From JANMES01 sp038229715 (lineage in GTDB: Bacteria > Planctomycetota > Phycisphaerae > Tepidisphaerales > Tepidisphaeraceae): a DNA stretch of 64,000 nt. The stretch spans positions 10,827 through 74,826 of the forward strand of contig JBBROD010000010.1 in NCBI GenBank assembly GCA_038229715.1. Reading direction: 5' to 3'. Under the pieces are notes generated by a model. It saw nothing but the letters and a program-made list of their open reading frames with translations, had not been told where the DNA came from and did not search any database. Both the position numbers and the translations under genes were made by a program. Shown in pieces: positions 6,959 through 15,021 of the stretch. Positions within the stretch are counted from its first letter, which is position 1; each line of letters starts with the position of its first letter.

Positions 6959-8473
6959 TCAGGCCTTTCGATTCGAGTACGAGTGATACTTGGTCCGCAT
7001 TTCCTGCAGCTTGGTGAACGTGGTTTTAGGCTTGAGCATGTCATCAAGCAGCCCGCCGCCGGGGAGCGTGGGGTTCATGTCGGCCAGGTTGCCCCACGCG
7101 ATCGACTCGACGAACGGCTTGCTGAGCGCCATATCGTAAACGGCTGCCATCCAGTCCGACTGCAGGCTCGCATCCCACGGGCGATGCCAGCGACCGCCCT
7201 TTGAGGGATCCAGATGCCCTTCCGAAGCGTCGTTCGCGTCCGGCGTTGCCCGGCCGGGGCAACCCATCGCGGTGATGAACACCGGGCGGCCGAGTGTGCT
7301 GAACTTATCGAGCAGGCAACTGAGCTGGAACAAATCGCGCATGAAATGCCCGGGCTTGGGCACGCCCATCTCAACCTCCAAGCCGTAACCTTCGAAGTTG
7401 ATGCCCGCCTGCGCGACCATTTCCGCATACATCATCGGCGCGACGGCGGTGGGTTTGCGAGCGCTGGATTCGCCGAACGGCTCGGTGATCGTGATCAGCG
7501 TGCGCGCGTTGGGCAATATGGTTTTAACTTGTGCCACCAACAGCCGGGTGAGTTCGATGATCTGCTCGAAGCTCAGCGTAAAGCTGCTGTTGGTCTGCAC
7601 ACCGGCGACGACATTCCACACCGCCACCGCCTTGCGGTACCGGCTGACGATCTTCTGCACGTACTCGTATGCCAACTCGCGCAGCGTGTCGAAATCGTGC
7701 TCCCAGATGAACATCCAATCCGGCACGTGCCCATCGCCGAGATGAATCAGCGGCCCGGCGATGATCGGCATACGACGCTTGCTGAACAGGTCTACAAACT
7801 CGTCCAGCGATTGCGTTTCAAAATCCTGCTCCTGCGGGCGAACCTGCTTCCAGCCCATCGGTAGGACGGCGTAATCAAACTGCGTGGCGGCCGTCTCGCG
7901 GTAGCGCTCGTTACGCACCGTGCCGTCAATTCTGGCACCGATGATATGCTTCACAAACCCGTTTCCCGCGCGGCGGCGGTTCAGCAGCAGTTCGCCGTGG
8001 AACTGCGCCAGTTGCTCCGACAGGTCGATCGCCAGCGCCAGCGACTGATCCGCGAGTTCCGCCGCCTCGCCGGGCTTCTCCAAAACCGCCAGCGCGTCGG
8101 CGAACAGCCCCTGCGCTTCCCGGAATTTGGTTTGAAATTTCTCGGCCCGAGGGAAATCGAACAGGTTCCAGTCTTCCTGCTTCTGCACGATCTTCATCAG
8201 CCGAAACCGGGCTAATTCGACATTGAGGTTGTACGCCTTTTCGCGAGGCGGAAGCCGAGTCGTCTCCAGATGAAACGCGCCCAGCGGCCCGAGATCCCAC
8301 AAGAGGGCAACGCCCGTCGCCTGCTCCAGCGAGCGCGGCAGCGTCAGCAGCCCGTCTTTGAACGCGACTTCCCCCGGAATCGGCACGCTCTCCGGCCCGA
8401 CGGCCATTGCCGCGTGCGGTTCAAACGTGGTGAGCTTTGCTCCGTCCTTGTAGATCTCAAACTTAATCGGCAT
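6959..8473 (-). CDS. GH10-like TIM-barrel protein lacking catalytic glutamates
   Basis: A 504-residue protein. Residues 1-185 are an N-terminal beta-rich region followed by a helical stretch; residues 190-500 resemble a glycoside hydrolase family 10 barrel (endo-beta-1,4-xylanase type). The usual acid/base motif W-D-V-V-N-E reads WNVVAG (286-291), so Gly291 replaces Glu, and the usual nucleophile motif I-T-E reads ITAMG, with Ala402 in place of Glu. It may therefore bind xylan-like glycans without cutting them, or use other residues. It has no signal peptide. The ATG at 8473 is preferred to the 8569 frame start, whose extension runs through a GGGTCTG tandem repeat. Confidence 0.75.
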   Translation of the reverse strand: MPIKFEIYKDGAKLTTFEPHAAMAVGPESVPIPGEVAFKDGLLTLPRSLEQATGVALLWDLGPLGAFHLETTRLPPREKAYNLNVELARFRLMKIVQKQEDWNLFDFPRAEKFQTKFREAQGLFADALAVLEKPGEAAELADQSLALAIDLSEQLAQFHGELLLNRRRAGNGFVKHIIGARIDGTVRNERYRETAATQFDYAVLPMGWKQVRPQEQDFETQSLDEFVDLFSKRRMPIIAGPLIHLGDGHVPDWMFIWEHDFDTLRELAYEYVQKIVSRYRKAVAVWNVVAGVQTNSSFTLSFEQIIELTRLLVAQVKTILPNARTLITITEPFGESSARKPTAVAPMMYAEMVAQAGINFEGYGLEVEMGVPKPGHFMRDLFQLSCLLDKFSTLGRPVFITAMGCPGRATPDANDASEGHLDPSKGGRWHRPWDASLQSDWMAAVYDMALSKPFVESIAWGNLADMNPTLPGGGLLDDMLKPKTTFTKLQEMRTKYHSYSNRKA

Positions 8474-8497
8474 ATCGTTTCCGCGCCGCATCTTAAT

Positions 8498-8527
8498 GGG
8501 GTCTGGGGTCTGGGGTCTAGGGTCTGG
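8498..8527 (+). repeat. four tandem GGGTCTG/A units
   Basis: The plus strand carries GGGG-TCT-GGGG-TCT-GGGG-TCTA-GGG-TCT, four guanine tracts at 7-base spacing just upstream of the GH10-like start. It could form a G-quadruplex on the plus strand. On the minus strand (the transcript of the GH10-like gene) it is C-rich. Confidence 0.85.
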
Positions 8528-8672
8528 CGCGGAAGAAATCGTCAGACGCCATCGAACGGGGATCGCCAAAACGCTGGGTCACATTGTGTTCCCAAGCGTG
8601 CGCAACAGTTGCCTACGGTCCAAGAACTCCCTGGAGCAACTCAACCGAGAAAGACGACTGGACATTCAACGA

Positions 8673-10277
8673 TTATAGTTCTTCAAAGAAATCATTCCCC
8701 TTATCGTCCACCACGATAAACGCCGGGAAATCGACGACCTCGATTTTACGGATCGCTTCCATCCCCATCTCTTCAAAATCCACGAGTTCGACTTTCTTGA
8801 TGTTGGTCTGCGCCAAAATCGCCGCCGGGCCGCCGATGCTGCCTAGGTAGAAACCGCCGTGCTTTTTGCAGGCGTCGGTGACGGCCTTGCTGCGGTTGCC
8901 CTTGGCGATCATCACCAGGCTGCCGCCCTGGGCTTGGAAGAGGTCGACGAAGGCGTCCATTCGCCCGGCGGTCGTCGGGCCGAAGCTGCCGCTGGGCATG
9001 CCCTCGGGCGTTTTCGCGGGGCCGGCGTAGTAAATGGGGTGATTTTTGAAATAGTCGGGCAGGGGTTTGCCTTGCTCGAGTAGCGATCGCAGCTTGGCGT
9101 GGGCGGCGTCGCGCGCGACGATTAGCGTGCCGGTCAGTTCCAAGCGCGTCTTGACCGGGAACTGCCGCAGAATCGCTCGCACCTTCTCCATGCCGATCGA
9201 CAGGTCGATCTTCACCGCCGGCGCGAGTTGCGGCTGTTCCTTGGGAAGGAACTTGCCGGGGTCGGTTTCCAACTGCTCGATGTACACGCCGTCGCGGGTG
9301 ATCTTGGCTTTGATCTGTCGGTCGGCCGAGCACGACACGCCGATACCGATCGGCATGCTGGCGGCGTGGCGGGGCATGCGGATAACGCGAACGTCGTGCG
9401 CGAAATACTTCCCGCCGAACTGCGCGCCGATGCGGCTTTCGCGCGTGATCTTGAGAATCTTTTCCTCCCACGCCAGATCACGAAACGCCCGCCCGCCCTC
9501 GCTGCCGGTGGTCGGTAGGTGATCGAGATACCCAGCCGACGCGAGTTTAAGCGTCTTCATCGTCGTCTCGCCGCTCGTGCCGCCGATCACCACCGCGAAG
9601 TGGTACGGCGGGCACGCGCTGGTTCCAATCTCCTTCAGCTTGCTACGGACAAATGCTTCCAAGTCCTTATCATTCAGCACCGCCGGCGTGGCCTGATACA
9701 GGTACATCTTGTTCGCACTGCCGCCGCCCTTAGCCATGAACAGCAGGGAGTATTCATCGCCTTCGGTGGCGAGGATGTCGATCTGCGCGGGCAAGTTGCT
9801 GGCGGTGTTTTTCTCTTTGAACATTTCCAGCGGCGCTAACTGCGAATAGCGCAAGTTCTTTTCCTGATAAGTCTCGTAAATCCCTTCCGAAAGCACTGCA
9901 GCTTCGTCGAAGTCCGTCAGCACAAATTGGCCCTTCTTGCCCATGACGATCGCCGTCCCGGTGTCCTGACAACTCGGCAACTGCCCGGCTGCACACACCA
10001 CCGCGTTCTGCAGATGCGTGTAAATCACAAACCGATCGTTATCGCTGGCTTCCGGGTCGTTCACTTCCTGCCCGAGCTTGGCGAGGTGCTTTGTTCGGAA
10101 ATAGAAATTGATATCAATAAACGCCTGCTTGGCAGCGGCGCGGAGCGCGGACGGTTCCACCTTGAGATAGCGCCGGCCGTTAAATTCAACGGTGCTGACG
10201 CCTTCTTTGCTGAGCAAGCGGTACGTGGTGTCGTCGGACCCGTATTGAAACGTCGGCTCGTATTTGAAGGGAGGCAT
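8673..10277 (-). CDS. fumA: class I (4Fe-4S) fumarate hydratase
   Basis: A 534-residue protein collinear with FumA/FumB-type iron-sulfur fumarases, which interconvert fumarate and malate in the citric acid cycle. The three cluster cysteines of the family are seen in LPSCQDTGTA, GTSACPPYHFAV and IGVSCSADRQI. The C-terminal half has the beta-domain signature SGSFGPTTAGRMD. The usual length is about 548. The ATG at 10277 (MPPFKYEPTFQYG) fits the family N-terminus better than the frame start at 10319, which lies in a hairpin. It is an oxygen-sensitive cytosolic enzyme. Confidence 0.95.
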   Translation of the reverse strand: MPPFKYEPTFQYGSDDTTYRLLSKEGVSTVEFNGRRYLKVEPSALRAAAKQAFIDINFYFRTKHLAKLGQEVNDPEASDNDRFVIYTHLQNAVVCAAGQLPSCQDTGTAIVMGKKGQFVLTDFDEAAVLSEGIYETYQEKNLRYSQLAPLEMFKEKNTASNLPAQIDILATEGDEYSLLFMAKGGGSANKMYLYQATPAVLNDKDLEAFVRSKLKEIGTSACPPYHFAVVIGGTSGETTMKTLKLASAGYLDHLPTTGSEGGRAFRDLAWEEKILKITRESRIGAQFGGKYFAHDVRVIRMPRHAASMPIGIGVSCSADRQIKAKITRDGVYIEQLETDPGKFLPKEQPQLAPAVKIDLSIGMEKVRAILRQFPVKTRLELTGTLIVARDAAHAKLRSLLEQGKPLPDYFKNHPIYYAGPAKTPEGMPSGSFGPTTAGRMDAFVDLFQAQGGSLVMIAKGNRSKAVTDACKKHGGFYLGSIGGPAAILAQTNIKKVELVDFEEMGMEAIRKIEVVDFPAFIVVDDKGNDFFEEL

Positions 10278-10312
10278 GACGAAGAATTTAGCGGAAATGC
10301 GGTGGAAAGTGA

Positions 10313-10355
10313 AAAGCAACGAGCGATGATCGCCATGCTCATCGCTCGTTGCTTT
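10313..10355. terminator. 17-bp perfect stem between DUF488 gene and fumarase gene
   Basis: Arms 10313-10329 and 10339-10355 are exact reverse complements (core AGCAACGAGCGATGA) around a 9-base loop, with AGTGAAA and TTTCACT near-pairs outside. It lies between two minus-strand genes. There is no long T tract on the minus side, so it may act as an RNA-stability or processing hairpin rather than a classical terminator. Confidence 0.6.
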
Positions 10356-10371
10356 CAGAATTTCACTTTCT

Positions 10372-10743
10372 TCATTCCGGCTGGATGTAAGCTTCCAGTT
10401 CGCTCAAAAACTCGTACAGCGCCGTGGCCGTATTCCGGGCCGGGTCGTCGCCTTGGTGAAGGAGCGTGATGTTGTCGCGCAGCGCGAGGAAGACCAGTTC
10501 TCTTAGCCCACCCGCGTGCGGACTTTTGGCCAGATGCTCGTGGTACTGAGCGCGAAAGTAATCGTAGCCGTCAGGGTGTTTCTCGAACCACTTCCACAGC
10601 GCAACCGGCGGGCCGTAATGCGAGAGCACGTTGGTCACATTGCACATCTCGCGCAGGTCGCGCGTGATGCCGATCGGCTCGATCCAGATTCGCTGCCCGT
10701 CGTCCGGTTCAACTGCGTCCAGAAAATGCTTGATCTTGAACAT
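10372..10743 (-). CDS. DUF488 family protein
   Basis: A 123-residue protein resembling the DUF488/YeaO family: FKIKHFLDAVEPDDGQRIWI at the start, then PPVALWKWFEKHPDGYDYFR, Y..HL, and near the end the family's LLHQGDDPARNTATAL (compare T-L-L-Y-x-A-x-D-x-x-x-N-x-A-x-x-L). The function is unknown and the protein is presumably cytosolic. The ATG at 10743 is followed directly by the domain. The 137 bases upstream to modB are AT-rich and hold no gene. Confidence 0.75.
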   Translation of the reverse strand: MFKIKHFLDAVEPDDGQRIWIEPIGITRDLREMCNVTNVLSHYGPPVALWKWFEKHPDGYDYFRAQYHEHLAKSPHAGGLRELVFLALRDNITLLHQGDDPARNTATALYEFLSELEAYIQPE

Positions 10744-10880
10744 AGCTCACTCCGATCCCATTAAACCCATTCATCGGTACAACCTTAGTACTAATAGTAA
10801 GACGAATTAAACTTTGTGAAGTTTGATTACAAAGTAAGAATTCGCCTGATACGACTTCAGCGTTTCACCGAGTGGCGTCA

Positions 10881-11555
10881 TCACTCTTGAAAAAGGGCCG
10901 CCGATCGATTGTAGGCGAGGATAACCAGCAGCGAGATGAGGCTCAGCGACGCGATCGCCAGCCATGTGGGCCATGCCGATTCTAAAGATCGGCCGGACGT
11001 GTAATCGGCGTAGATGGAGATGGGTAACGTTTGATGCCCGCTTAGATCGCCGAGAATCATGACGGTGGCTCCGAACTCCCCGAGCGCCCTGGCGAATGCC
11101 AGCAGCAGGCCGCTGACAATCCCCCGCCGCGCCATCGGCAGCGAAACGTGCCAGAAAATCCGCAGCGGGCTGGCGCCCATGACGGTAGCGATATCTTCCA
11201 ATTCGCGATCGATGGAGGCAAACGCCGATTTAGCAGGGAGGAACAGTAACGGGAATGATACAACCACCGCGGCGACCACCGCGCCGCGCCAATCGAAAAT
11301 CAGATGAAGATCAAACCATTCGTTCAACCACCGCCCGATCCATCCATGCACGCCGAGCAATATGACGAGGAAATATCCGACGACGGTCGGCGGTAATACC
11401 AGTGGGAGCGTGAGTAGCGCTTCGATCAGGCTCTTTCCCCAAAACCGGCGACGCGCCAAAACGAACGCCAGCGGAATCGCCAGCGCCGCCGTCACTATCG
11501 TGGCGACGATCGAGATCTTTAGCGACAAGGCGAGCGATCGCAGCAGGTCGTTCAT
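10881..11555 (-). CDS. modB: molybdate ABC transporter permease ModB
   Basis: A 224-residue permease with five to six membrane helices. It carries VVLPPTVVGYFLVILLG near the N-terminus, typical of ModB, and the ABC permease EAA-loop region FWHVSLPMARRGIVSGLLLAFARALGEFGAT, which docks the ATPase. It begins 3 bases after the modA stop, so the two form an operon. The expected ATPase ModC is not adjacent; the next gene downstream is DUF488. Molybdate uptake fits the need of the molybdopterin nitrate reductase at 44 kb. Confidence 0.93.
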   Translation of the reverse strand: MNDLLRSLALSLKISIVATIVTAALAIPLAFVLARRRFWGKSLIEALLTLPLVLPPTVVGYFLVILLGVHGWIGRWLNEWFDLHLIFDWRGAVVAAVVVSFPLLFLPAKSAFASIDRELEDIATVMGASPLRIFWHVSLPMARRGIVSGLLLAFARALGEFGATVMILGDLSGHQTLPISIYADYTSGRSLESAWPTWLAIASLSLISLLVILAYNRSAALFQE

Positions 11556-11558
11556 GCG

Positions 11559-12353
11559 TTATTTCGACGCCGGTTGGGTGGTAGTCTTGGCGGGCGCTTC
11601 GGTGATGAAGCCGCGCTTTTCCAGGATTTGCTTTCCTGCCGGCGAGCCGAGGAAACTCAGAAAGCGATCCGCCGCCGCCTGCTTTTTACTGGCCGCCACG
11701 ATAACTCTCGAATACACAATCGGCTCGTGTGAATCCGCGGGTGCGTTGGCGATGACCTTCACGCGGTCGCCGATCTGCTGGGCGTCGGTCGCGTAGACGA
11801 ACCCGGCGTCGACCTCACCGCGCTGCACGTAATCCAGCACCTGACGCACGTTCGCGCCGTTGACGATCTTGCCCGCGATCGCCTGATCGAGCTTTAGCGA
11901 CGCCAGCGTCTGCATCGCGTATTGCCCCGCCGGCACGGACTTGGGCTGGCCGATGGCGATTTTCTTCACGTCGTCGCGGGTGAGATCTTTGATGCTCGTG
12001 AGTTTCAGTTTCGAGCCGGCCGGCACGATCAGCACCAACCCGTTCATCGCCACCACGCGTCTGGAACCGGCGACGGCCAGCTTCGACTTCTCCAACTCAT
12101 CCACTTGCTCCGAAGCTGCGGAAATAAACCCATCAATCGGCGCGCCGTTCTTGATCTGCGTCAGCAGCACGCCACTAGCGCCGAAAGAAAACTCGACTTC
12201 GTCGCCGGTCTCCTTCGCGTAGGCGATCTCCGCCTCCAACAGCGCTTCCTTTATGCTGATGGCCGCGGCGATGCTGATGGTTTCCGAGCGTGCGAACGGA
12301 GCACCGATCAGTGCGAGCAGACACAGGCAGGCTGGCAAGAGTGTGAATCGCAT
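11559..12353 (-). CDS. modA: molybdate-binding periplasmic protein ModA
   Basis: A 264-residue protein with a signal peptide (LLPACLCLLALIGAPFARS) and a type 2 periplasmic binding fold. The typical blocks are present: ISIAAAISIKEALLE at the N-lobe, FSFGASGVLLTQIKNGAPIDGFISA, and the family's YVQRGEVDAGFVYATDA. It captures molybdate or tungstate outside the inner membrane for ModB. It is the first gene of the modAB pair. A GCAGAT-type palindrome sits just upstream in the gap to metF. Confidence 0.93.
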   Translation of the reverse strand: MRFTLLPACLCLLALIGAPFARSETISIAAAISIKEALLEAEIAYAKETGDEVEFSFGASGVLLTQIKNGAPIDGFISAASEQVDELEKSKLAVAGSRRVVAMNGLVLIVPAGSKLKLTSIKDLTRDDVKKIAIGQPKSVPAGQYAMQTLASLKLDQAIAGKIVNGANVRQVLDYVQRGEVDAGFVYATDAQQIGDRVKVIANAPADSHEPIVYSRVIVAASKKQAAADRFLSFLGSPAGKQILEKRGFITEAPAKTTTQPASK

Positions 12354-12368
12354 GGCGGATGATTGTAG

Positions 12369-12449
12369 CCGCAGATGGACGCAGATAAACGCGGATCAGA
12401 TCACAGAGCCTGCATTTTCCCATCTGCGTTCATCTGCGTTGATCTGCGG
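12369..12449. repeat. palindromic repeat of CGCAGAT units
   Basis: The left arm (12369-12401) reads CCGCAGATGGACGCAGATAA and continues ACGCGGATCAGAT. The right arm (12422-12449) reads ATCTGCGTTCATCTGCGTTG then ATCTGCGG. Units recur at about 10 to 12 bases. It fills the gap between modA and metF, both on the minus strand. Confidence 0.9.
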
Positions 12450-12458
12450 CTCATACTC

Positions 12459-13334
12459 TTAAGACGTGTGCCCGCCGCCCAGCGCTTTGCAAATCTGCAC
12501 CGTCGATTTGCTCTTATTCAGCGTGTAAAAGTGAAGCCCGTCCACGCCGTGGGCGATCAGGTCCGTGCATTGCTGCGTCGCGTACTCAATGCCGTACGCC
12601 TGCACGGCCTCTGCGTCGGATTCGATCGATTCCAGCTTCAGCAGCAGTTTTTGCGGAATCTTCGCGCCGCACATACTGATAAACCGCTTGATCTGGGCCA
12701 CGTTGCTGATCGGCATAATGCCGGCCACGATCGGCGCTTTAATTCCCACCGCACGGGCGGCGTCACGGAAGCGATAGAACTCCGCGTTGTCGAAAAACAA
12801 TTGCGTGACGACGAAGTTCCCGCCGTTGTCGATCTTGAGCTTCAGCATTTCCAGGTCGCGCGTGCGGTTGAGGCACTGCGGGTGCCCTTCCGGATAGCCC
12901 GCCACGCCGATCGCAAAATCGTGACGCGCACGGACGAACTTCACCAAATCGCTGGCGAAGGCGAATCCGCCTTGCGTGGCGACGAACTGGCTCTGCCCGG
13001 CCGGCGGATCGCCGCGGAGCGCCAGCACATTACGAATGCCTTTGGTCCACAGATCGTCCAGAATGCTCCCGATCTCGTCGGCGGTGTGACCGACGCAGGT
13101 GAGATGCGCCATCGCCCGGATCTTCTGCTCGGTCTGGATGCGTTCAACAAGGTCAACGGTTTTAGCGCGCGTGCTTCCGCCGGCGCCGTAGGTTACAGAG
13201 ACGTAACTCGGATGCAGCGGCCGGAGTTCGCCGATCACTTCGAACAACTGGTTCCACCCCGCGTCCGTCTTCGGCGGAAAGAACTCAAACGAAACAGCCG
13301 ACTTGCCGTGACCGAGAATCTGATCGATGCGCAT
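12459..13334 (-). CDS. metF: methylenetetrahydrofolate reductase
   Basis: A 291-residue TIM-barrel flavoprotein that reduces 5,10-methylenetetrahydrofolate to the 5-methyl form for methionine synthesis. Conserved blocks include SFEFFPPKTDAGW at the N-terminus, SVTYGAGGSTR, HLTCVGHT, LALRGDPPAG and FVVTQLFFDNAEFYRF. The ATG at 13334 (MRIDQILGHGKSAVSFEF) gives the usual length; the frame start at 13430 adds 32 residues with no family counterpart. Nothing here suggests a partner methionine synthase nearby. Confidence 0.95.
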   Translation of the reverse strand: MRIDQILGHGKSAVSFEFFPPKTDAGWNQLFEVIGELRPLHPSYVSVTYGAGGSTRAKTVDLVERIQTEQKIRAMAHLTCVGHTADEIGSILDDLWTKGIRNVLALRGDPPAGQSQFVATQGGFAFASDLVKFVRARHDFAIGVAGYPEGHPQCLNRTRDLEMLKLKIDNGGNFVVTQLFFDNAEFYRFRDAARAVGIKAPIVAGIMPISNVAQIKRFISMCGAKIPQKLLLKLESIESDAEAVQAYGIEYATQQCTDLIAHGVDGLHFYTLNKSKSTVQICKALGGGHTS

Positions 13335-13491
13335 CGGCGAACTGTACTCCATGTAACCAACGATTGACAAACAAGATTGAGTGCCCGGAACTGAAGACTC
13401 GGGCAAAAAGCAAGAGAAATTCTTTTGCAACTATTAGCGCATTGCGAAGCGATCAGTGCTGATTTTCAGGCAATCCCCGATCAATTTCTAT

Positions 13492-13520
13492 TTGTCCGAA
13501 CGCAAAAGCGCCGATATACT
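13492..13520 (+). promoter_or_regulatory. sigma-70-type promoter of the ncRNA
   Basis: TTGTCC (13492-13497) and TATACT (13515-13520) are spaced by 17 bases, close to the vegetative consensus. Transcription would start near 13527. A second TATAAT at 13579-13584 with a weak TTGGAG (spacing 19) could give a shorter form starting near 13591. Confidence 0.65.
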
Positions 13521-13526
13521 ACAGCA

Positions 13527-13813
13527 GTACGGATGTTCTCTGTTGTTGGTGATTGGAGAGCAACTATTTGGCTGAACCTATAATCGACCCTTGGGGATGA
13601 TCGTCAAACCTACGCATGCCCGCAGATCAGTTGGTTGTTTACAGCTGACAGACGGGAAGTGGAAGTGAGACGCCTCGGCAGTAACCCTGCCCATATCATC
13701 ACCCACCTTACTGAAGGGTTCGGTCAAAACCGCTCTCACACGGCAATCACGGATCTGTCCGTATTTTTATGACGCCCGATGGCCTAACCGCCGATCGGGC
13801 GTCTTCTTTTTTT
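13527..13813 (+). ncRNA. putative stand-alone structured ncRNA (unidentified; 6S-like size range)
   Basis: The 660-base gap between metF and lipB has no convincing protein frame, but on the plus strand it has a promoter, paired segments and terminators. Visible pairings are GTGAGA with TCTCAC enclosing the region, GGCAG with CTGCC, and ACCTT with AGGGT. The transcript would be about 285 bases from the first promoter or about 220 from the second. No plus-strand gene follows, so it is not a leader of a neighbour. I tested by eye for tmRNA, RNase P RNA and SRP RNA signatures and found none. 6S RNA is possible in size and layout but unproven. Confidence 0.5.
13771..13813 (+). terminator. strong rho-independent terminator
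   Basis: GACGCCCGAT (13771-13780) pairs perfectly with ATCGGGCGTC (13794-13803) and is followed by TTCTTTTTTT. Just upstream a smaller hairpin (ACGGA 13749-13753 with TCCGT 13758-13762, then ATTTTTAT) could act as a first stop. Confidence 0.85.
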
Positions 13814-13997
13814 GTCGCATGGGCAACTTGCCCATGCAGCGTGTAACCATGCGGAGGAGCCGTACCCGGCCCATGAGGCAAGCGCGGAGCGACGTGATGG
13901 AATCGCAAATTCTAAGATCGCTTCGCTCTTGCTGGCTCGGTCAAGTACGACCGATCGTCGCGGCGTACCGCGACTATGGGCAGGTTGCCCATGCGAC
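13814..13997. mobile_element. MITE-like element with 22-bp terminal inverted repeats
   Basis: Positions 13814-13835 (starting GTCGCATGGGCAACTTG) and 13976-13997 (ending CAGGTTGCCCATGCGAC) are inverted copies with one mismatch in 22. Each end is also internally palindromic (ATGGGCAA..TTGCCCAT). The 140 bases inside hold no protein gene. It lies directly behind the ncRNA terminator and ends 3 bases before the lipB stop. There is no transposase, so it would be non-autonomous. Confidence 0.6.
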
Positions 13998-13999
13998 AA

Positions 14000-14641
14000 T
14001 CAAGCCAATGCTTGCTGAAGCCGAGCCGTTAAGCGTTTCTTGACTTCCTCGATCGATGGCATCGCGTCGCAGAGCAGTTGCTGCATCGACGTGACCGCGC
14101 CATCCGCCAGCCCACACGGCACGATGAGATTGAAGTAGCTGAGATCGGTAGCAACATTGAGCGCCAACCCGTGCATCGACACGCCACGTTTGATGCGGAC
14201 GCCGATCGCACAGATTTTCGCGGGAGGCCGCCCGCCGTGGGTGGTCCACACGCCGACGGCGGCTTTATCCGCATACGCCGCGATGGCGCACTCGGCCAGC
14301 AGGTCGATCACCGCTTTTTCCAGCAAATGCACGTACGACCCGACGGAAAGCTTGTGATCCGCCAGCCGAATAATCGGATACACCACAACCTGCCCCGGCC
14401 CATGAAACGTAACATCCCCGCCGCGATCGGATTGCACCACTTCCACCCCCCGCTCGGCCAGATACGATTCAGTGGCGATCAAATGCGGCTCCTGTCCCGG
14501 ACGCCGGCCAAAGGTGATCACGGGCGGGTGCTCAACGATCAGAATCTGCTCTTGGCCCCCGGCGATCACAGAGGCGTGGGCTTGCTCTTGGAGCGACCAC
14601 GCGTCTCGGTAAGGCAAATTGCCATGCATCTCGACGATCAT
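14000..14641 (-). CDS. lipB: lipoyl(octanoyl) transferase
   Basis: A 213-residue LipB that moves octanoyl groups from acyl carrier protein to lipoyl domains of 2-oxoacid dehydrogenases and the glycine cleavage system. The signature RGGDVTFHGPGQVVVYPI is intact, the catalytic lysine region reads KICAIGVRIKRGVSMHG, and the catalytic cysteine is in NLIVPCGL. The ATG at 14641 overlaps the stop of the vapC gene (ATGA), so lipB is translated behind a toxin gene. No LipA gene is in the window. Confidence 0.94.
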   Translation of the reverse strand: MIVEMHGNLPYRDAWSLQEQAHASVIAGGQEQILIVEHPPVITFGRRPGQEPHLIATESYLAERGVEVVQSDRGGDVTFHGPGQVVVYPIIRLADHKLSVGSYVHLLEKAVIDLLAECAIAAYADKAAVGVWTTHGGRPPAKICAIGVRIKRGVSMHGLALNVATDLSYFNLIVPCGLADGAVTSMQQLLCDAMPSIEEVKKRLTARLQQALA

Positions 14642-15021
14642 CGGGTATACGTGCGAACCGTGACGAGATTCGGTATCGCACTAAAATGTTTCTGATTGAA
14701 CGTGTGAAGCGGCAGATTCAGGGAGATCGCCGTCTGCGCGATCATGATGTCAATGATTCCGACCGCGTTCCCCAAGTGAAGCTGCCGATAGGTTTGATAC
14801 GCATCCTGCTGCGACTTTGCGTCCAGCCATGCCAATTCCAATTTATTCAGCAAGGTATCGGCTTTTCGCAGTTCTGTCGCATCACGACAACCGTGCAGGA
14901 TTTCCATCGCAGCGTAGCCGGAGATGAGCCATTCCGCCTCGTTGGTCGATCGGAACCATTCCAGTGCCGGCAGATGACCGCGTAGTACGTCGATGGCCAC
15001 ATCCGTATCAATAAGAATCAA
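14638..15021 (-). CDS. vapC: PIN-domain ribonuclease toxin, VapC family
   Basis: A 127-residue PIN domain. The four acidic positions typical of the Mg-dependent nuclease are visible: Asp in MILIDTDVAIDVLRG, Glu in AAMEILHGC, and Asp residues in GIIDIMIAQTA, with the FNQKHFSAIPNL tail typical of VapC. Such toxins cleave tRNA or rRNA and are held inactive by the antitoxin encoded just upstream. It overlaps both neighbours by 4 bases. Confidence 0.88.
   Translation of the reverse strand: MILIDTDVAIDVLRGHLPALEWFRSTNEAEWLISGYAAMEILHGCRDATELRKADTLLNKLELAWLDAKSQQDAYQTYRQLHLGNAVGIIDIMIAQTAISLNLPLHTFNQKHFSAIPNLVTVRTYTR

Noticed and set aside
13640..13710. Cobalamin riboswitch in the metF-lipB gap
   Set aside because: Only a loose likeness to the GGGAA...GGTG region; the conserved 3' box is missing and no gene follows on that strand.
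13814..14018. Small plus-strand protein in the element before lipB
   Set aside because: The frame depends on the inverted ends, has no ribosome site and no homology that I can see.
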